Origin: Candidatus Woesearchaeota archaeon
GTDB taxonomy: Archaea > Nanobdellota > Nanobdellia > Woesearchaeales > J091
Assembly (NCBI GenBank): GCA_003695045.1
Contig: RFJB01000097.1
Span: 1 to 6,704, forward strand
DNA: 6,704 nt
Reading direction: 5' to 3'
The notes under the pieces are model-generated. The model was not told the DNA's origin. It saw nothing but the letters and a program-made list of their open reading frames with translations, and searched no databases. The stretch's first letter is position 1, and each line of letters starts with the position of its first letter. The position numbers were made by a program, and so were the translations under genes. Below are positions 6,152 through 6,704 of this stretch, piece by piece.

Positions 6152-6198
6152 ATTAACAAGTTTAAATTATATTCCAAAAGAAATAAATATTTGTTAAT
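6152..6198. repeat. Widely spaced inverted octamer pair in glnA/lrp intergenic region
   Basis: ATTAACAA (6152-6159) and its reverse complement TTGTTAAT (6191-6198) are separated by 31 bases of AT-rich DNA that includes possible TATA elements. The same octamer forms the palindrome at 6224-6239 and was not found elsewhere in the window. Confidence 0.6.
6181..6191 (+). promoter_or_regulatory. Candidate TATA element of the lrp-like gene
   Basis: AAATAAATATT would place transcription start near 6213, giving a leader of about 80 bases. The neighbouring TTTAAATTATA (6161-6171) is an equally AT-rich alternative, so the choice is uncertain. Confidence 0.35.
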
Positions 6199-6223
6199 TC
6201 AGTTCAGAAAACCAGATAGCAAG

Positions 6224-6239
6224 ATTAACAATTGTTAAT
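6224..6239. repeat. Perfect 16-bp palindrome, candidate Lrp operator
   Basis: ATTAACAATTGTTAAT is identical to its own reverse complement and consists of two abutting copies of the octamer also found at 6152-6159 and 6191-6198. It lies downstream of the candidate lrp TATA box, where binding would be expected to repress the regulator's own gene. A dimeric helix-turn-helix protein such as the adjacent Lrp-family product is the natural candidate binder. Confidence 0.65.
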
Positions 6240-6278
6240 GGCGTTTTTCTCCCGGAAGGCGCTTTCAGTCACAAACAA

Positions 6279-6283
6279 GGAGG
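6279..6283 (+). promoter_or_regulatory. Shine-Dalgarno site of the lrp-like gene
   Basis: GGAGG, within AAGGAGGGG, is 8 bases before the ATG at 6292. It supports that start over the in-frame ATG at 6334 and so includes the basic N-terminal tail in the protein. Confidence 0.75.
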
Positions 6284-6291
6284 GGTTTTGC

Positions 6292-6704
6292 ATGGAAAGA
6301 AGCAAAGAACGCGGAAAAAAGGCACGCAAACGAATGCTGAAGGGCTCCGCCAACGGCGAAAACCTTGACAATACTGATGCGAAGATTCTCAGGGAGCTTC
6401 TTCTTGATGCAAGGCAGTCGTATCATGATATTGCGAAAAAGGTTGGCGTGAGTGCAGTTACCGTAATGAAGCGCGTCAGGAATCTTGAGAGAACAGGAAT
6501 AATAAAGAAGTACACGGTGATGCTTGACTGCGAAAAGATTGGCTACGATCTGGGAGCGGTCATTAATCTTCGGATTTCCAAGGGCAAGCTTTTCATGGTT
6601 GAAAGAAAGATTGCCGCGGACCCGCACGTTACCGCTGTTTACGACAATACAGGGGATTTTGACGCCACCGTGATTGCAAAGTTTAAAAACAGAAGGGGCC
6701 TTGA
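6292..6704 (+). CDS. Lrp/AsnC family transcriptional regulator (3' end outside window)
   Basis: The frame is open from the ATG at 6292 to the end of the window, giving 137 residues and no stop. After a strongly basic tail (about residues 1-24; nine Lys/Arg in the first 17) comes the winged helix-turn-helix: LDNTDAKILRELLLDARQSYHDIAKKVGVSAVTVMKRVRNLERTGIIKKYTVMLD, followed by a linker (CEKIGYD) and the RAM effector domain starting LGAVINLRISKG and ending in the visible part at VYDNTGDFDATVIAKFKNRRGL. The RAM Gly-Asp-Phe-Asp motif is in place. Such proteins bind DNA as dimers or octamers and respond to amino acids. Position next to a divergent glnA, with a shared repeat-rich promoter region, suggests control of glutamine synthesis and of its own gene; divergent lrp-glnA pairs are known in other archaea such as haloarchaea. 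The basic N-terminal tail is longer than usual. Confidence 0.9.
   Translation, partial: MERSKERGKKARKRMLKGSANGENLDNTDAKILRELLLDARQSYHDIAKKVGVSAVTVMKRVRNLERTGIIKKYTVMLDCEKIGYDLGAVINLRISKGKLFMVERKIAADPHVTAVYDNTGDFDATVIAKFKNRRGL

Overview
The window is archaeal. It carries an ABCE1/Rli1 ribosome-recycling ATPase, an archaeal-type TrmI tRNA m1A methyltransferase, a DUF99 protein, a stand-alone RAM (Lrp/AsnC effector) domain, a type I glutamine synthetase and an Lrp-family regulator. Promoters are of the TATA-box type with poly-T termination, and two genes appear to have leaderless transcripts. A membrane-anchored, Cys-rich, sequon-rich surface protein and moderate base composition would fit a DPANN or other uncultivated euryarchaeal-type lineage. 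The lineage cannot be fixed from this window.

Layout. Positions 1-2395 hold a tightly packed plus-strand operon: the C-terminal part of a surface protein (start outside the window), trmI (4-base ATGA overlap), a RAM-only protein, and a DUF99/endonuclease dU-like protein. It meets head-on, with only 4 bases between stop codons, a minus-strand block: an MgtC/SapB-family membrane protein (2400-2828), ABCE1 (2876-4645) and glutamine synthetase glnA (4721-6064). A 227-base regulatory region (6065-6291) separates glnA from a divergent Lrp-family regulator (6292 onward, cut by the window end). That regulator gene is open to the last base.

How the parts fit. The glnA/lrp pair looks like a nitrogen or amino-acid control unit. 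The shared intergenic region holds four copies of the octamer ATTAACAA/TTGTTAAT, two of them fused into a perfect 16-bp palindrome, a strong candidate operator set for the adjacent regulator. ABCE1 and mgtC each have a TATA box about 27 bases before the ATG, so both are probably leaderless, whereas glnA, the RAM gene and lrp have Shine-Dalgarno sequences. 

The most unusual observation is in ABCE1. Both ATPase sites are intact, but the N-terminal iron-sulfur domain has lost exactly the four cysteines expected to hold one [4Fe-4S] cluster (C1, C2, C3, C8 of the canonical eight) and kept the four expected to hold the other. This suggests a single-cluster ABCE1. No mobile element, CRISPR array, tRNA or rRNA gene was seen, and no stretch over 300 bases lacks a gene.
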